Origin: Straminergon stramineum
Taxonomy: Eukaryota; Streptophyta; Bryopsida; Hypnales; Calliergonaceae
DNA: 64,000 bases
Direction: 5' to 3'
Assembly (NCBI GenBank): GCA_963920665.1
Contig: OY987266.1
Span: 18,209,248-18,273,247 of the forward strand
A program made the position numbers and the translations under genes. Shown piece after piece: positions 1 to 12,040 of the stretch (the first letter of the stretch is position 1; the number at the start of each line of letters is the position of its first letter). Below the pieces are notes generated by a model, which worked only from the letters and a program-made list of their open reading frames with translations, was not told where the DNA came from and did not search any database.

Positions 1-365
1 AATCATTGACTTGAGTTTGAGACATTTGTAGCATTGTAAATTAGACTATTCTCAACTATTGTGGCAAAACTTTGTCACAAGAAGGTAGCATTGATGGTTA
101 GAGAAAGAAATAACTTTGATTTCTTTTGAATTCGTATACGTCCAAAATGAGTTCATTAACTATTAAAGATCTAAACCATCTGGGAATTTAGGATGCAATA
201 TGGTATTCTTGTATAATTGATACAAAAGATGCATGAATTGAGATATACAAAGGTGAAAAAAGTTTGTATTCATACTCACTTCAATCTAATGACATGTAAC
301 ACTTCCAATTTTGAACCTCCTTGTACATATATAGTATCATATTTGAGCATGATAAAATTTAGATA
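1..365. other. AT-rich intergenic sequence, no gene seen
   Basis: No open frame with coding character, no recognisable domain and no clear repeat border was seen. The short open frames here are what AT-rich DNA gives by chance. Confidence 0.6.
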
Positions 366-369
366 TTAA

Positions 370-1405
370 CCTCTAAAGGACTAGGGAGCCCATTTTGGAT
401 TTTTTGAAAACTCAAGTAAGCTCCATTGACTTCTTAATTTGAAGTTTCTTTATTAATCCTTATAAATTATAATGGATGTTAGTCATCCTAATCTACATGT
501 AAAGTTTTCAGAACATTTTGCTAAATATTGCAAAAGTTAAGAGATTATTTTCAATGTCAAAGCAGGTAGCTCAAAATGTATTCTAAGAAAATACTAATTA
601 ATTTTATTGAATTGCATACATTGATATCCACTAAAAAAAATTTGAACCATTGAATTTTGAATAATGAGGTGAAAGTTATGAAGTGTTTTATTTTGCAACT
701 TTGCAAGCATTCAAATGATTTTATAAAAAAAATATAGAAATTTCCAAAAATAAACAAAATGGATACCTATTATTTAATAGAACATTCTTATCATTCATGA
801 TTCTCAAATCCTTGTAAAAGTTATTAGGAGTATAACCCCAAAGTGCTCCAATGTCCACTTCTGGGATGATAAACAAATTGAAATTCAAGCCTTTCATCCT
901 CATTATTGGTAGGAACTAGAAATTTGTGGAGATACATTATCAAGTTGTTGTCATATCTAATGGTTGTATTTGGTGTTATTGGAGTTCATATTTTTCTAAA
1001 ATAACAAATGTGCAAGTATGTCTAGTGGTGACCAAGCCAAAATTGCATTGACTTTGTTCAAAACTAGATTTGCAAAAATGAGGTCATGGATTTTAAGAAC
1101 ATAAAAATTTGACAAAAACACTATGTGAAGAGAAACTTATTTCAAATCCATTCCAACAAATTTCACTCAAAAAATGATCATATTCTGCTTGTAATTTAAT
1201 TTAGAATGAATTTTGAAATTTTCCTTTCAAAATTTATAAAAAGAATATTGGTGATAGCATTGATGAATCTAACCATATTGATGAAATGGAAAACTCATGA
1301 TCTACTTTGATTTGTATACCAATTCTAAAATATTCTTCCAAACAACTCCTTACCATGATATTTCTCAAATTGTCAATTTTGGAGAAGACTTTTGATGCTT
1401 AGGGG
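370..1405. mobile_element. possible degenerate TTAA-bounded element
   Basis: It begins directly after TTAA (366-369) with CCTCTAAAGGACTAGGG and ends with CTTAGGGG before TTAC (1406-1409), a one-base change from TTAA. The outer 8-9 bases are an imperfect inverted repeat, and the left end resembles the elements at 17972 and 43184. It has no coding capacity. Decay makes the borders uncertain, so this is the weakest member of the group. Confidence 0.35.
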
Positions 1406-1409
1406 TTAC

Positions 1410-1910
1410 ATACTACCTTCCATTTTACAATTTTTTTAAAACATGAATATGAAAGTTATTTTCATTAAATTTTCTTATACATATTTTCACTCTAATTATC
1501 AACATATTAACTAAATTGTGCTTGTTTGGGAGATACCTTTTTGTTTAATAATCTTAGAAGACAAAACTCCATATTTTGAAGATTAGGCATATTAAACATG
1601 CAATCAGGTGAGACTTTACTTTAAAATTCAAAGAAGGATGTACTTGAAGAAGTGAACTAAAAGATCATATCATAATGGTTAGATTTCTTAGAGAATAAAT
1701 ATAGGTGAATATTTTAAACCTTGTTTTGGGAACCACTATTTTTGAAGCAATTTTGGCTTCAAAACACCACAATATTTTAGAAATGAAAATGACATCCACT
1801 GTTAATTTTTTAAGTACTAATCCAATGTTGTATGTTATGCCACAATTTAGTCTATAATTGATATTCAAAGAATTAAATATTGCATTGTATATATGGTACC
1901 CTTGAGACCA
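1410..1910. other. AT-rich intergenic sequence
   Basis: Nothing recognisable is seen. The small open frames on the minus strand lack coding character. Confidence 0.5.
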
Positions 1911-1914
1911 TTAA

Positions 1915-3400
1915 CCCCTCAAAGCCCTAATCAAAACATCGTGCAGGAGACGCCATGTGAGCCATCGCAACTTAGCACCGATCTTTGTGCAGCTCCGATG
2001 CTTGTGTAATATTTCACCGTTGATTGGTGTAGTTAACACACTTACGTATCAATTGAGCGTAAAATGGGCTGATTTCACCGTACGGATGTGAATTCTATAA
2101 CGATCTAGGCAGACTGACCGACACTACTCCAGGGACGATTTCTGCTGTTTAGGCACTTTTGACAGACCTCATGAGCGATGCATTGCGATTGAGTGCACAA
2201 AAATTTGGGAAGTGGTGCCTCAGGCTATCTCTATTGTCTATGTCCATTTACAGAAACATCAACGGTGAAACTTGTCCATGGGCTGCATCGGCACCGGACA
2301 CCCACACACACTGTGAGGCAACAGTAACCGGTTGGGCTCGTCGCAACCGGCTTGGGGTTGGTTCGACTATGAGGACCCTGTTAAGCGTGATTTTTAGAGA
2401 ATATGACAAAAAAGAGTGCAAAGCCGCCTAAATCCAAATTATAATATAATTGGTGACTTGCAAGTTTCAAGAACAACCATATTGTCTAACATGCGACTCA
2501 TGCAACTCAATATTCCTAAACTACGTACTCCCATTCACACATACAGAGCAAACTGGAGGCGGTATCTAACAATTTGACCGTGCAACCAGATAGAAGCTCC
2601 CAATGGACATGGGTACGTAAAACCATCTATAGTGTCTGGCATGCTGCTCAAAATTTGAAACCAACCCCATGCACACATTGCGCACCCCAGAAGGTCTCAC
2701 TCAAAATTTGAGCTCAGCAAACACAAAGTAATGAATGAGCATGGGGAGCAAATCTCAGCAGTGAATAAAGGTGTGTACAGCTGCAACTGCTCCTCCGAAT
2801 GCAATACCAGAAGAGAGTGAAGTGCGCACTATCTGCACTTGCACTGGACGGCCACAGCTTCCCTGTGCATACAAACACAACTAACCCTACTTGTTCATGA
2901 TGGTTCGCTAAAACAGATGCAACGGGAGTCCTCATCGTTGCAAAGTATTTGAGCCATGCATCTGGAAACCGTAGTGTCCGAAAGTGCCATGGCTAAATCG
3001 CGGCCGCCATCTCTCCCCTCCCCTCCTTCCACAATTGAGAAAATTTTCAAGGAAATACGAGTGCCAAATCCGAGTGATCACAATCGTGTACAACAGTCGA
3101 GGCTCCCCGCATTGGATTCCTCGGAGGAAGCCGATGCAACGGTAGCTCACCGGCTATAGCCAGTCATAATTTGGACTTCCGTCCAAACCGCCATGTCCCA
3201 CAATACGCTGGACGCCAAATCGGGCTCCACTGCGCAATTTGAAATCCAACAGACCTGTCAATAAGCACGTCGTCGGGTTCTGCAGGGAAAACCCTGCAAC
3301 ATCCTCTCCGAATGTTTTCAGATTGGGCCACATTTGCCACCGCAACTGTAGATTGTGAAGTCCTGAAAGGCGAGATTTTCGTTGCATGGGCGTTGAGTGG
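1915..3400. mobile_element. 1.5-kb TTAA-bounded, GC-richer element of unknown content
   Basis: The segment lies between TTAA at 1911-1914 and TTAA at 3401-3404. Its ends are inverted: CCCCTCAAAGCCC on the left and CCACTCAACGCCC (reverse complement of the right end), 11 of 13 matching. The base composition is clearly less AT-rich than both flanks, and the edges of that shift coincide with the ends. It holds several open frames of 65-95 codons on both strands, none with a recognisable domain. The likely reading is a non-autonomous TTAA-inserting element, possibly carrying captured DNA. The alternative is a fragment of unique sequence that happens to sit between two TTAA sites. Confidence 0.5.
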
Positions 3401-3404
3401 TTAA

Positions 3405-4928
3405 GCCTTAGTGGTCCCAAGACAAGCAAGTTAAGCAACACATAAAAGAAAGGTCACTTTTGGAGTTGCTTGACTATATATGCAATGAGTTTCTTTTTAT
3501 TCCATTCATTAGTATTCTATCCATGTAACTTACTACATTAACCTCCAAAGATTTATGACAATGATTTATTAAAAACACTGCAAAATTGTTGTATTTTGCA
3601 TCTCCAACCAAAAGATCTTAAAGTAGACTACTATGAAAACATGTGGAAGAAGTTTTAGATTATATGATTACATAAATTGCAAGAAATTATCATATAAAGT
3701 GAAAAAAATACTATTTTGTGCACCCTTCTATATAAGACTACATTATTCCATGGAAATTTGGGCAAAAGTTCCTCACTATTTTAGGGATGTTTTAGCTTAA
3801 GTCCAAACCAAAAAACTCAATGCTTTTAGCACTCTTGTTGGTCCAAAATTTAGAAATGGTCCAACTCGACCATTGACTATCTTCAAAAGTTTTAGTTTTC
3901 TTACTTAGTTCCAAATTGTAAAGTGACCCTTAGCAACCTTTATCTTAGGGCCAATTTACACTAGAGGTGAGAGGCCATGGATAGCAAGCTTTCAACCAAA
4001 GAAAACTTCCCAAATTGGTAAGAACAAAGAATGTAACTTTCATTTGATACTTTAAGTCCAGAGGAAAGAATCATGTGGATAACACTATTGTCCTCCATGG
4101 CAAAGAAGTGCACATGTTTTGAATTGTAGTTGGGCCCATCTCAAGAAGTGGCTTGATTACAATTTGTAGGACCCTTAGACTAAAAGGCTCATAGCCAATC
4201 ATTTAAAAAAACAAACCCAATCATTATGAGTTGCCATAGTTTAAAAAATCTTATCAATGATATTTCCATCAAAGAGAGTTTATCCATATTGAATTATAAT
4301 GAAACTTTAGTCGTTGGAGGTGTGGAAGTTTACACACAAGGAAAATGAATGAATGAATCAATATTTTGGTGTGTTTGCAATGACTCTTCTTTCATATATC
4401 GGTCCCAATGGAATTGTTTTTTTATAGAATAAAACTAAATGAAAAGAAATCGATATGTCTTCCATGTAACACAACCATCGACAATTATGCACAACGTCAT
4501 GGAGCCTTCTAGATGTACTAAACTAGTAGATTGAACTCTTTTTTTGGCCTCTTCCCACAGTCATTACATTACCTCCACAACCCCCCAAAACAGCATTTTG
4601 CATCCAAGGTTGAGCTTCCTAAAATTTTAAGGGATTAAGGCCAGAGCAAGATCTCATCTGAAGCCAGCTCCGGAAAAAACTCCAGAGGGGAAACAGATGA
4701 ACTTATTCTTTAAGTAAATCTGGAGAATGTGAATTTCCATCAAGAATGAGGGACGCCCAGAGTCACTTTCTTTGCAAATACTGCAGTGAAGTTTCAGAGG
4801 TGGAATCCACGATCAAACAATTCATGCAACAGATGCCTGTGCAAAAAATTAAACATATCTTATTCTGAGCCTGGGTAGCACGTCCGGCAACAACGTCGAA
4901 TTCCTTCCTGGATGCCCTGCTTCGTCAG
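3405..4928. other. AT-rich intergenic sequence, no gene seen
   Basis: No domain-bearing frame and no clear inverted or direct repeat was found. From about 4560 on it is less AT-rich and leads into the MITE at 4931. Confidence 0.5.
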
Positions 4929-4930
4929 TA

Positions 4931-5347
4931 AGGTAGGAACACCTAATACGGACAGGAGTCGTTTATGGACACCTAGAAAACAACCTAAATCCAAGGGCTT
5001 GTGGACCCAAAGTAGACAAGTGGGGTTCTAAAGTGGACATGTGGGGTTCCAAGAAGTTGTCACTTTTTCAAGAAGTAGCCAATCACCCGCACTTAATTCA
5101 AATTTAGAGTGTGTCCCTTTTGGGTGTTTCCGTGCCCGTTTTGGTGTTAGTCTAGTGTCCAGAGTAGGTACATCTACGAAGTTGTCTTCAAAAAATTCGT
5201 AGAATATTCATACAAGCTTGGAAAAATATGAAACTAATTTTTCTGGCTTCCTAAACCATTTCCTAACAGGCAGACAAATTTTTTTTGAACACAGACCCTC
5301 ACAATCATGTCATCTCAAACAAGTGTCCATTTTAGGTGTTCCTACCT
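4931..5347. mobile_element. MITE with TA target duplication (417 bp)
   Basis: The two ends are inverted repeats: AGGTAGGAACACCTAATACG on the left, and on the right its complement, read inward as AGGTAGGAACACCTAAAATG. TA dinucleotides flank both ends (4929-4930 and 5348-5349). The ends resemble those of the small element at 39531-39749 (AGGTAAGAGCACCC). There is no coding capacity. A TA duplication fits a Tc1/mariner-like family, but PIF/Harbinger (TAA) is not excluded. Confidence 0.75.
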
Positions 5348-5596
5348 TACCGCATGGGGAACGCGTCCTTCTGCATACGCTTCGTCGCTTATTTCAACGA
5401 GGATTGCGCTCAACCACGCTGCTTCCGCGTTAGCTACAGTGGTGCTCGTGCTTCCTGTCGGAGCTAATCGCCACTGGGAGCTTCTTCGTTTGCCTGTGCA
5501 GTACTCGGTGGAATTGGAAGCGTCGAATTACGCTGCCTGCTTTTGGTATTGATCTTGCGTTGCTGTTTGGAGGTATTACGATTCAATTTTTCGGTG

Positions 5597-7072
5597 TAAT
5601 TAGTGAAGATTTGAGGTGCGCATACCTTAGAACTATCAAGGCAACATGGAACGATATCAACCAGCTCCCGCTGCCGGGAGTTCACTGACGAAGAAGTGGA
5701 GACAGGAATTCAATTTATGATAGTCACGATAAAATTGGCCGCCGGTAACAAAGAGACCATTCTCGCGAAGGCTTCTCATCAAATCATCATGCAACTCTTC
5801 ACTGGGACCACGTACGCTTAGCCCCACGTTGACCTATTTTCAAAACAGAGCTGTAGATGAATGAACCAAAAAATTCAAAACTATGACCAACTCAAATGCA
5901 ATGGTCAACGAAGTCATCATGTCGCATGAAGTGCAAGGGCTAAAACCAGAAGATATCGAACACAAATCACAAGGAATCGTCTAAAGGATGAGAATCAGGT
6001 CTTACTTCAGAGCAGCCGCGTTCAATAGCAACATCCAGAATTCTTTTCATGTTCCCCATTTCTTCATTGCCACGAGTTCCGACATCGAAATCTTCGCATT
6101 TTCTGGCCTTGCCTTTCTGTACATTAAACACACTCTTACTGATGACATCTACCAATCGACTTGCAACCAGCATCAAATTTGAAAATATGTAACTTCCAGT
6201 AACGTGCATTCAGGGACAAATCAGGATCGCTCCTAGTATTCACTAGCTCCATTCAATGCACACTCACAAGTACAACCTCACTTCCGAGGTTCACACCCAT
6301 TGCAACCTCATAAATTATGAACATGCTAGAGGAAAAAATACTTCCAGGAGTCAAGGTCAAAGTCGTGGAATTACCAGAAACTTATACGGGCCAGGGTATT
6401 CGATGCTTGCTTGCCAGATTTTGTAGTTCAGATCCGCCAAGGTGCCAGACACATGGACCAGCGGCTCTGATTTCCCAACACACACAACTACATCGGCAGA
6501 AAGAAAACCCTCCTCACATTCCTTTCTCTGCTCTACACGAATGTTTGATGAGCTGCGAGGACGAGTCAAATCCATAGACTTCAGATTATGCAGACGTCTT
6601 TTCAAGTCGAAAGACTCTTCAGCTGCAACTCTGTGAACAATTATCTTCAAATGTCCAGTAGATATTCGAAAATATTTCATATCACGTCGAATTTCCCACA
6701 GCAAGGTTCCCGTTCTGGCGCCTTCCACGTATATGACACACTCCACTCGACCCTTACGAGTCCAGCATCCTGTTGAGTGAACTCGAAAATTTGTCGCAAC
6801 CAACAGTCTAAAAAGAAACCCAAGGAGACCTGCACTCTTCACAGCAACGACCTCTATGACATGCATTTGCATACTAGAAGTTCCATCGATAGATGTCCCC
6901 AGACTCTCCCTGATCCATTTCATCTTTACTGGAAAGATTAGAGTCTGCACAATAAAGACAACATTCTGATTAGTAATCTTTGATCTATCATTCCAAACAA
7001 CTCAGGAACATTCGGAAAAGTCTTAAACACAACAGTGAAAACAACAAACGTAAGATTCGGTAATCTTCATGT
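5597..7072 (-). pseudogene. inverted 3' fragment of the kinase-ACR gene (ACT2-ACT4 exons)
   Basis: Read on the minus strand, this carries the last part of intron 3 and then exon 4 (6944-6375), exon 5 (6116-6006) and exon 6 (5833-5657), with the same splice sites as the gene at 48068-51756. The exon frames are open: exon 4 gives 190 residues, exon 5 37 and exon 6 58 before TGA at 5657-5659. They encode ACR-type ACT domains 2 to 4. The kinase exon and exons 2-3 are missing, so it cannot make the full protein. It has no promoter or start of its own that I can identify. Homology stops at 7072, next to the start of homology of the forward copy at about 7074, so the two copies are fused head-to-head. 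The left edge (about 5597) lies in what is 3' flanking sequence in the intact gene. Unlike the forward copy, exon 4 here is not frameshifted. Confidence 0.85.
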
Positions 7073-7097
7073 AAGGTAGAAAGACGGTTTCATTGAA

Positions 7098-10000
7098 ATG
7101 GATTCTGTCCAGATCATGGCGAACTCGTCTTCATCAACTGTGCTTTCCTCTGAACAGACAAGCCATTTCAGTTCTCAGACTGAAATGGAGATGGAGTCCT
7201 CGAAAGTTCGTCACTGGAGTCAACTGGATTATCGCACAGCAGATTCGGAGTTGTCAGCGGAGAGCAACTCTAAATACTTTGCTTTGCTAAAAGAAGATCC
7301 TCAATGGGGTCGTTTCTTCACGGACTTTGAGGCCCTTGAGGTGGGTGAGAAAATCAGCGGAGGGGCTCAAGCCGACATTTATGAAGCTCGCATGACACTT
7401 GATGGTCCTTTCAATTTGGTGGTGAAGGTGATGAAGGGAGATGCTCCTCTCCAAACTATCCAAGCGCAATGGCCCATTGGAATGTTGTCTGCTCGTTCCA
7501 AGTTTAAACATTTATTTGATAGCCTTTGATTACAATTTTGGGAGGAACGGTGTTACGTGATAAGAGGTTGCGGGGACGATTTGCGTCTCTTGATCGATCG
7601 CCGAATGAAACAAGAGCGCAATTCACCTGGCCCTTTCCCAATCGACGAAGCCATTCACTTGATATTGGGAATAGCTGAGGATATGGACACTCTACACAGC
7701 AAGCATGAGATATTTCATCGCGATTTGAAAGCGTCGAATGTGCTTGTGTGGGGAGACTTCGGAGAAGACATGAGCCTTGTTGCTACTCCTCACCGAGTTG
7801 CGAGGATAGGATCAGTTGTTGCTGATTTTGAGTGCTCTGTGGGAGTATTGGGGACCGGGTTTTGGAGGGCACCAGAAATACTTGAGCAGTTGAAGGCTAG
7901 AGTACCTTGTTCGGAAGTGCAGTTTACATGTGAGTCGGATGTGTATAGCTATGGCATGACCTGCTATGAGATTGTATCTGGTTGCATTCCATATGATGGC
8001 CTTGGAGGTGAAGATACGATATTCCAAATTTTGCAAGGTCGACGCCCGGAATTGCCGCATGAACTGCCTGAGCTTGTAAGAAACATCATCATCGGATGTT
8101 GGCATTCCGATCCATCGGAGAGACCTAGTTTTTCAGCCATATGCATGGCCCTAAAGCTGAAGATAGGGCCGAATCCTGTGAGTGTTGTCATCGACAACAA
8201 ATCTCAAAGAGGTGCGAGTATTGTGAAGGTATGTAAGTGCTTCACCTAAATAGGACATTGTTGATTGTATTTGGGGAGATTTATTATTGGATTGCTCTTC
8301 TTCACATCTTTATTTAAGCACTTTTTTCAATGTTCTGAACTTTTGTAACTGGATTTTTAGCATCCTTGGGGAATTCATTCGGTTAAGGTAGAGTTGGACT
8401 ATTGTTTACTTTTGGTATAGTTGGACTAAGTCCTTTGGTTTGAATTTACTTTTTAGTGACTTTGTGAGGAGTTGGTGATGTAGAGTTTGTGTTGGTTTGG
8501 TTTGGGGACTTGTGGAATAAGTTCTTCATTTCATCTGATCACTATCTATTGGGGACATATGGTATTTTATCTATTGGGGACATATAATATTTTTATGCAA
8601 TTTTTTGGAGAGTTATTAAGAGTCTCAAAAGTTTTTGTGATGATATCTCAATATTGTGGCTCACAAAATATTGTGTTGGACACTTGAAATTCATTTATTG
8701 GGTTCTCTATTGTATCACTATGCTGACAAATCAATTGTAACTTCATTGCTTCTTTTGTCATTGACATGTTGTTTGAGACATTCAATGGCTTCTAAAATTT
8801 AATGCACCCTCTTTTGATATTGATGTTCAAATGTATTAAACCCTAAGAGAGTAACATAAGTGATGTGTTTCCACATGTCTTCCAATGTGAGGAACTTGTT
8901 ATTTATTCAAATAAGTGAAGAACTAATTGTGTTTTGTTGAACGATACCCAATATGGATGTAGGTCAAACAGTGGAACAATCCTCAACCTCTAACTTTGCT
9001 TGAGGTCATGCAAAAATTGATGGATATGGACCTATCAGTCTTGAAGGCTTTTGACTCGTCTTCAAGAGAAATGATTACGAAGTGTAAGAAGTCTCACACC
9101 GCCATGCTCATTGCTAATACCATGAACTCCAAATTTTATTGCGGTTGCCTCAGTTTGTGAGGGAGGATTCTTTGAGGACTCTTTATAGAGACCTCTTTGA
9201 AACTTTTGTATCTTGACATTTGTCATTGGCATAATGAGCTACAGATTTTGAGGTGACTGATTGCAAAGGAAAGAAGGTTGTGAATGACAAGTCTATCGCA
9301 AATATTACAAAGGTTAGCATCAAGGTCTCCCACTCTTCCGTTTATTGTTTTCACTGTTATGTTTTAGACTTCTTAGAATGTTCCTGAGTTGTTTGGAATG
9401 ATTGATAAACGATTACTAATCAAAATAATGTCTTTATTGCGCAGGCTCTAAGCACGGCAGTGAAGACGAAATGGATCAGTGAGAATCTGGGGACATCTAT
9501 CGATGGAACTAGTAGTATGCAAATGCATGTTCTAGACGTCGTTGCTAAGAGGAGTGCAGGTCTCCTTAGGAATGTTTCTAGACTTTTGGTTGCGACGAAT
9601 TTTCGAGTTCACTCAGCAGGATGCTGGACTCGGAAGGGTCGATTGGAGTGTGTCATATATGTGGAAGGCGCAAGAACGGGTACCTTGTTGTGGGAACTTG
9701 GACATGATACGGAATATTTTCAAATATCTCGTGGACTTGTCAAGATAATTGTTCACAGAGTTGTAGCTGAAGAGTTTACTCACTTGAATAGACGTCTGCA
9801 TAATCTGAAGTCTATGGATTTGACATTTCCTCGCAGCTCATCAAACATTCGTGTAGAGCAGAGAAAGGAGTCTGAGAAGGGTTTCGTTCTACCGATGGAG
9901 TTGTGTGTCTTGGGAAATCAGAGACGCTGGTCCATGTCTCTGGCGCCTTGGCGGATCTGAACTACAAAATCTGGGAAGCAAGCATCGAATACCCTGGCCC

Positions 10001-10747
10001 GTATAAGTTCCTGGTAATTCCACGACTTTGACCTTGACCCCTAGAAGTATTTATTCCTCTAGCATGTTCATGATTTATGAGTTTGCAATGGGTGCGAACC
10101 TCGAAAGAGAGTTTGTACTTGTGAGTGTGCATTGAATGGAGAGAATTCTAGGAGCGATCCCGATTTGTCCCTGAATGCACGTTACTGGAAGTTACATATT
10201 TTCAAATTTGATGGTGGTTGCAAGTCGATTGTTAGATGTTATCAGTAAGAGTGTGTTTAATGTACAGAAGGGCAGAGCCAGCAAATGCAAAGACATCTAT
10301 GTTCGAACTCGTGGCAATGAAGACATGGGGAACATGAAAAGAATTCTGGATGTTGCTATTGAACGCGGATGCCCTGAAGTAAGACCTGATTCTCATCCTT
10401 TAGACGATTCCTTGTGATTTGCGTTCGAGGTCTTTTGGTTTTAGCCCTTGCACTTCATGCGAGATGATAACTTCGTTGACTAAATGCACTTGAGTTTGTC
10501 ACAGTTTCGAATTTTTTCTGTTGATTCATCAGTAACTATGTTTTGAAAACAGGTCAACGTGGAGCTGAGCGTACGTGGTCCCAGTGAAGAATTGCTTGAT
10601 GATTTGATGCAAAGCCTTCGCGAGAATGGTCTCTTTGTAACCGGCGGCCAATTTTATGGTGACTATGATAAATTCAGATTTTCCGATCTCCAGTTTTTCG
10701 TCACTGAAATCCCGGCAGCGAGAGTTGGCCAGGGTTGGTTTTTTTGA
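7098..10747 (+). pseudogene. broken copy of the kinase-ACR fusion gene
   Basis: The exons match the intact gene at 48068: exon 1 7098-8228, exon 2 8963-9083, exon 3 9245-9312, exon 4 9445-10013, exon 5 10268-10378, exon 6 10553-10747, all with GT-AG borders. Exon 1 encodes the kinase domain, exons 2-3 ACT1, exon 4 ACT2 and ACT3, exons 5-6 ACT4. Damage seen: one base is lost near 7517, giving TGA at 7527-7529. A further 32 bp are lost near 7580 between copies of GATTTGC, which returns the frame but removes the hinge-side strand of the kinase. One base is also lost near 9885, shifting the end of exon 4. HRDLK (about 7719) and APE are still present. The normal 5' leader is absent: homology to the intact gene begins only about 24 bp before the ATG, where the inverted fragment abuts. 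A working kinase is very unlikely; transcription is possible. Confidence 0.85.
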
Positions 10748-11752
10748 GCTAATTCTCGCCAGAAAGCGATGAAATTTTTTTAGACAGAGTATTAGACGAA
10801 ATATTTTTAGTTCATGAAATCGCTAATTTGTTACCACATATTGGGACAATATTGCTCTATTTGGATGAATGAATATTTTGGATGAAGAATGAAACTTCAT
10901 CCAAAGATTTCAAGTTTCATCCGTTTCCATGGATGTAAATTGCTTTAGCCTTCCAATGATCATTGCTTTTGGCATTGCCTACAATGAATGAAAAAAGAAA
11001 TCCCTGGAGCTGGCTAATACAGTTCGATGTTGTCTTGATAGTTCTAAAGTATGTGCACCTCAAATCATCACTAATTACAGCTGAGCATAATTACTATTAT
11101 TAAACATGAATTATTTTTATTGGATCTTAATGGCCAATGAAAGTGGTTTCTAGTAACCTCGCTTGGTCAAAAATAAATTAAGAATGTCTGAATACAACTT
11201 TCTGAGAGCCAGTAACAAAGCATTCAGCAAGGCAAGAAGAATTGCCAATAGGATAACATATTAGTTCTCATTTAACCCACTTTGCGCAACTTGGAGTGAT
11301 TTTGTAAATCAATCTCTAGCTTTATTTAAACTACACCGAGATTCCAATCACACCCAATATGACAGCAGATTCATATGTGCTCCCCTCTACTGGGTGCTGG
11401 ATCTCAGGACAAGAGCAGTGAAGGAATTATCTATGTTGGGCTACAAGTTAAGGAATTACATGAGGGTTATGTTTGGGACATATGAGGAAGGGGCTTTGCA
11501 GAGGTCACAGATGGCATGGGGAGTACACATGTTCAGGGCAAATTTATGAGAACCAGGTGCAATGCAAGAGCAAAGAAATTGCATGGCAGTGCAACAGATG
11601 CGTTGCCACAGCACTAAGCTTACAAAAGTTTCATCAAGTTGCAACAGCAATGAAAAGGATTTATGGACAGCACCCAAAAGATTTGCATTGAAATAGCAAC
11701 ATCCTAGTAAGGTTTGCATGGCATGGCAACAACAAATACGAAAATTATCTTG
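10748..11752. other. 3' flank of the broken kinase copy, with an insertion
   Basis: Sequence matching the 3' flank of the intact gene (about 51750-51860) resumes at about 11000-11110, so roughly 10741-10998 is extra sequence in this copy. The remainder to 11752 shows no gene. The two overlapping open frames at 11456-11719 have no recognisable domain. Confidence 0.5.
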
Positions 11753-12040
11753 TCATTAGGAAAATTCTGAGCTCTAAACAAGGCTGCTAGTATTAGATTT
11801 TCAGCACCCTGCAGTGCAAGTACAGAAAAAATAAAAAACATATACTTTTTTTAAATACTTTTTTTAGAAAAAAAATATTTAAAAAACAGTCAATCTGATG
11901 AGGCATTGATGTGGCACTAATAGTGCCACATCAAATTCCAAAATTTAAAAAATAAAAAATAAAAAATATTTTTTTCTATAATTGCACCATGGGGGTGCAG
12001 AATTTGCAGCCTTGTTTAGAGCTCAAAATTTTCCTAATGA
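11753..12040. mobile_element. MITE with about 35-bp inverted ends (288 bp)
   Basis: The left end starts TCATTAGGAAAATTCTGAGC. The right end (complement) reads TCATTAGGAAAATTTTGAGC and pairing continues through CTCTAAACAAGGCTGC, about 34 of 35 bases. The middle is AT-rich and has an internal hairpin, GATGTGGCACT-AATAGTGCCACATC, near 11911-11935. There is no coding capacity. The target duplication could not be fixed, so the superfamily is open. Confidence 0.75.

Noticed and set aside
2159..2431. 90-codon plus-strand frame in the GC-richer block
   Set aside because: No domain, no conserved copy elsewhere in the window, and competing frames of similar length on both strands.
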